DNA from: CAYJOG01 sp964371695 [NCBI: uncultured bacterium]
GTDB taxonomy: Bacteria; CAYJOG01
Reading direction: 5' to 3'
DNA length: 15,403 nt
Assembly: GCA_964371695.1 (NCBI GenBank)
Contig: CAYJOG010000018.1
Span: 1-15,403 of the forward strand
Position 1 is the first letter of the stretch. Every line of letters begins with the position of its first letter. This document shows positions 14,395-15,403 of this stretch, piece after piece. The notes beneath the pieces were generated by a model that did not search any database, was not told the DNA's origin, and saw only the letters and a list, made by a program, of their open reading frames with translations. The translations under genes were made by a program, and so were the position numbers.

Positions 14395-14541
14395 TTACCA
14401 GCTCTGGCCGATGTTCTTGATGACGTAGCCGATAAGCCACGCGATGGAAATCAGCCAGCCCACAATCAGCACGGGGTGAAAGTGATGCCCCTCCTGGCCA
14501 TGGTCCAGATCGTCAGAATGCCCTGTGGGTTGTTCGCTCAT
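14395..14541 (-). CDS. 48-residue single-pass membrane protein of the respiratory operon
   Basis: The gene is short but well supported: its ATG (14541) overlaps the stop of the preceding gene as ATGA, in a run of such couplings. The first 23 residues are hydrophilic and His/Asp-rich (SDDLDHGQEGHHFHP). One membrane helix follows (VLIVGWLISIAWLIGYVI), then a short tail KNIGQSW. I do not recognise the family. It has the look of a small accessory subunit of a terminal oxidase or other cytochrome complex, which is inferred from its neighbours. The cluster of histidines ahead of the membrane helix could bind metal. Confidence 0.72.
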   Translation of the reverse strand: MSEQPTGHSDDLDHGQEGHHFHPVLIVGWLISIAWLIGYVIKNIGQSW

Positions 14542-14720
14542 AGGTACACCTCGCTGTCGTTTTCAAAGTCGGGGCCGGTTTCGCCCCGCAGCATGTCGTG
14601 TTTGGCCTGCTCCACGCGGCCCTTGTTGTTCAGCAGCCACCAGAAAAACAGGCAGCCCATGCCCGCCATGGTCAGCAGGATCATGGAAAACATCATCGTA
14701 ACGCCCTGTTCCGCAGTCAT
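14538..14720 (-). CDS. 60-residue single-pass membrane protein, possibly CcoS-like
   Basis: One membrane helix (MMFSMILLTMAGMGCLFFWWLL) is followed by a charged tail NNKGRVEQAKHDMLRGETGPDFENDSEVYL. A helix followed by an acidic tail of this size recalls CcoS, the copper/haem assembly factor of cbb3 oxidases (FFWA...DLEG...DD), but the match is only in style. Its juxtamembrane motif NKGRVEQAKHDML is related to NRSNVEQPAKDML of the gene upstream (7 of 13 identical), so the two may be paralogues. ATG 14720 overlaps the upstream stop (ATGA) and its own stop overlaps the next start. Confidence 0.75.
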   Translation of the reverse strand: MTAEQGVTMMFSMILLTMAGMGCLFFWWLLNNKGRVEQAKHDMLRGETGPDFENDSEVYL

Positions 14721-14986
14721 CGCACCCCCCAGATGTCATATTTGAATTCGCTCTCAAGCATGTCTTTTGCAGGCTGCTCCACATTGCTTCTGTTGGTGTA
14801 AATCAGGCTGTAGGCCAACAGACACCCCAGCCCCAGCGCGCCAAAACCAATGAAGGTGAGCAGGATGGGCAGAATATCCAGCGCGGGCTGGTTGCACACC
14901 AGACACGCGTGAGACACAGCGGGCCACACGAGCAGGCCAAGGCCCGCCATGGCCGCCAACTGCATTTTCAGTCCCGCTTTTGTCAT
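14717..14986 (-). CDS. 89-residue exported/membrane protein with CLVCN motif
   Basis: The N-terminus is a signal peptide or first helix (MTKAGLKMQLAAMAGLGLLVWPAVSHA). A CLVCN motif follows immediately, then a long membrane helix (ILPILLTFIGFGALGLGCLLAYSLI) and a polar tail (YTNRSNVEQPAKDMLESEFKYDIWGVR). The CxxC on the periplasmic side could bind copper or haem or form a disulphide; it is not a CxxCH haem c motif. The frame extends upstream to 15073, but the ATG at 14986 begins four bases after the cytochrome stop codon and gives a proper signal sequence. I do not recognise the family. The next gene shares its juxtamembrane VEQxxxDML motif. Confidence 0.78.
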   Translation of the reverse strand: MTKAGLKMQLAAMAGLGLLVWPAVSHACLVCNQPALDILPILLTFIGFGALGLGCLLAYSLIYTNRSNVEQPAKDMLESEFKYDIWGVR

Positions 14987-14990
14987 GTGT

Positions 14991-15403
14991 TTATTGTCCC
15001 TCTTCTTCGAGCATCGGGAAGGCATAAAGTGACTGAACATAAACCGCCACGGCGTGTTTTTCGTCGTTGCCAAGCGCCGTGAAGGCGGCCATGGTGGTGC
15101 CGGGTACGCCTTTTTCCAGCGAACCCAGAATCTGGTTCAGGTTGGGCCGCTGGGCGGTGAACTTGGCGGGGCGGGGGCGCAGGCCCAGACCGGCCGGGCC
15201 GTCGGCGTCGCCTGCCGGGCCGTGACACAGGGCGCACTGGGCGTCATAAATGCCCTTGCCCTGCTCTTTGAGTGCTCCGGCGTCCATGCCCTGGGGCAGG
15301 GCGTCGTCGGGGGTATGCACTTCTTTGCTGGCCACATACACCGCCATGGCGCGCAGGTCGTCATAACCCCACTCGCGGAAGCTGGGCATGGAGGTGCCCG
15401 GCC
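14991..15403 (-). CDS. diheme-type cytochrome c (5' part off the window)
   Basis: The right edge cuts the gene. The visible 137 codons start with PGTSMPSFREWGYDDLRAMAVYVAS, the end of a first class I cytochrome domain with its axial Met in GTSMPSF. A second domain has the haem c site CALCH in IYDAQCALCHGPAGDADGPA, the AKF segment, and GTTMAAFTALGNDEKHAVAVYVQSL with a Met in the ligand position. The gene therefore encodes at least two haem domains, similar to subunit III of cbb3 oxidase and related electron carriers. It should act in the periplasm or on its membrane face, passing electrons to a terminal oxidase or reductase encoded upstream. The methionine at 15389 is internal, not a start. 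Three small membrane-protein genes follow with almost no gaps. Confidence 0.88.
   Translation of the reverse strand, partial: PGTSMPSFREWGYDDLRAMAVYVASKEVHTPDDALPQGMDAGALKEQGKGIYDAQCALCHGPAGDADGPAGLGLRPRPAKFTAQRPNLNQILGSLEKGVPGTTMAAFTALGNDEKHAVAVYVQSLYAFPMLEEEGQ

Overview
The window is about 15.4 kb of GC-rich bacterial chromosome. It carries mostly housekeeping DNA-repair, RNA-modification and respiration genes, interrupted by several families of small palindromic repeats. A diheme c-type cytochrome with small membrane subunits, an AddAB nuclease pair with an Fe-S AddB, a SpoIVB-type S55 peptidase outside a sporulation context and a proofreading Pol I suggest a free-living respiring Gram-negative of the Pseudomonadota/Desulfobacterota range. 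The sequence alone does not settle the lineage.

Layout, left to right. Positions 1-917 (minus strand): a histidine phosphatase followed by a signal-peptide S55-domain protein that runs off the left edge. Positions 918-2468: a repeat-rich, gene-poor stretch holding one AT-rich orphan gene (1311-2156, minus) that resembles a class III nucleotidyl-cyclase fold and has its own recognisable promoter. Positions 2469-9682 (minus): addB and addA with a 4-base GTGA overlap, encoding the helicase-nuclease that resects double-strand breaks. Positions 9683-9891: a divergent regulatory region packed with hairpins. Positions 9892-13217 (plus): a STAS-domain protein and polA, now separated by a 275-bp MITE-like element. 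Positions 13218-13503: a second inverted-repeat element. Positions 13504-14364 (minus): an RsmE-type rRNA methyltransferase. Positions 14395-15403 (minus): a tightly coupled respiratory operon of a diheme cytochrome c (5' end off the window) and three very small membrane proteins.

The most unusual signal is a set of three multi-hairpin arrays in and next to addB. Two lie inside the coding sequence without breaking the frame (near residues 31-86 and 875-915) and one fills the addB/STAS intergenic region. The two coding arrays share the same order of hairpin modules. The stems differ in sequence but keep their pairing, which suggests a mobile or selected structural element comparable to in-frame palindromic elements known from Rickettsia. 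One array contains a 40-bp exact direct repeat with a 129-bp (43-codon) period.

A second pattern is that four genes (phosphatase, cyclase-like gene, addB, polA) have a -10-like hexamer ending exactly six bases before the start codon and no Shine-Dalgarno sequence. This suggests leaderless transcripts for the first genes of operons.
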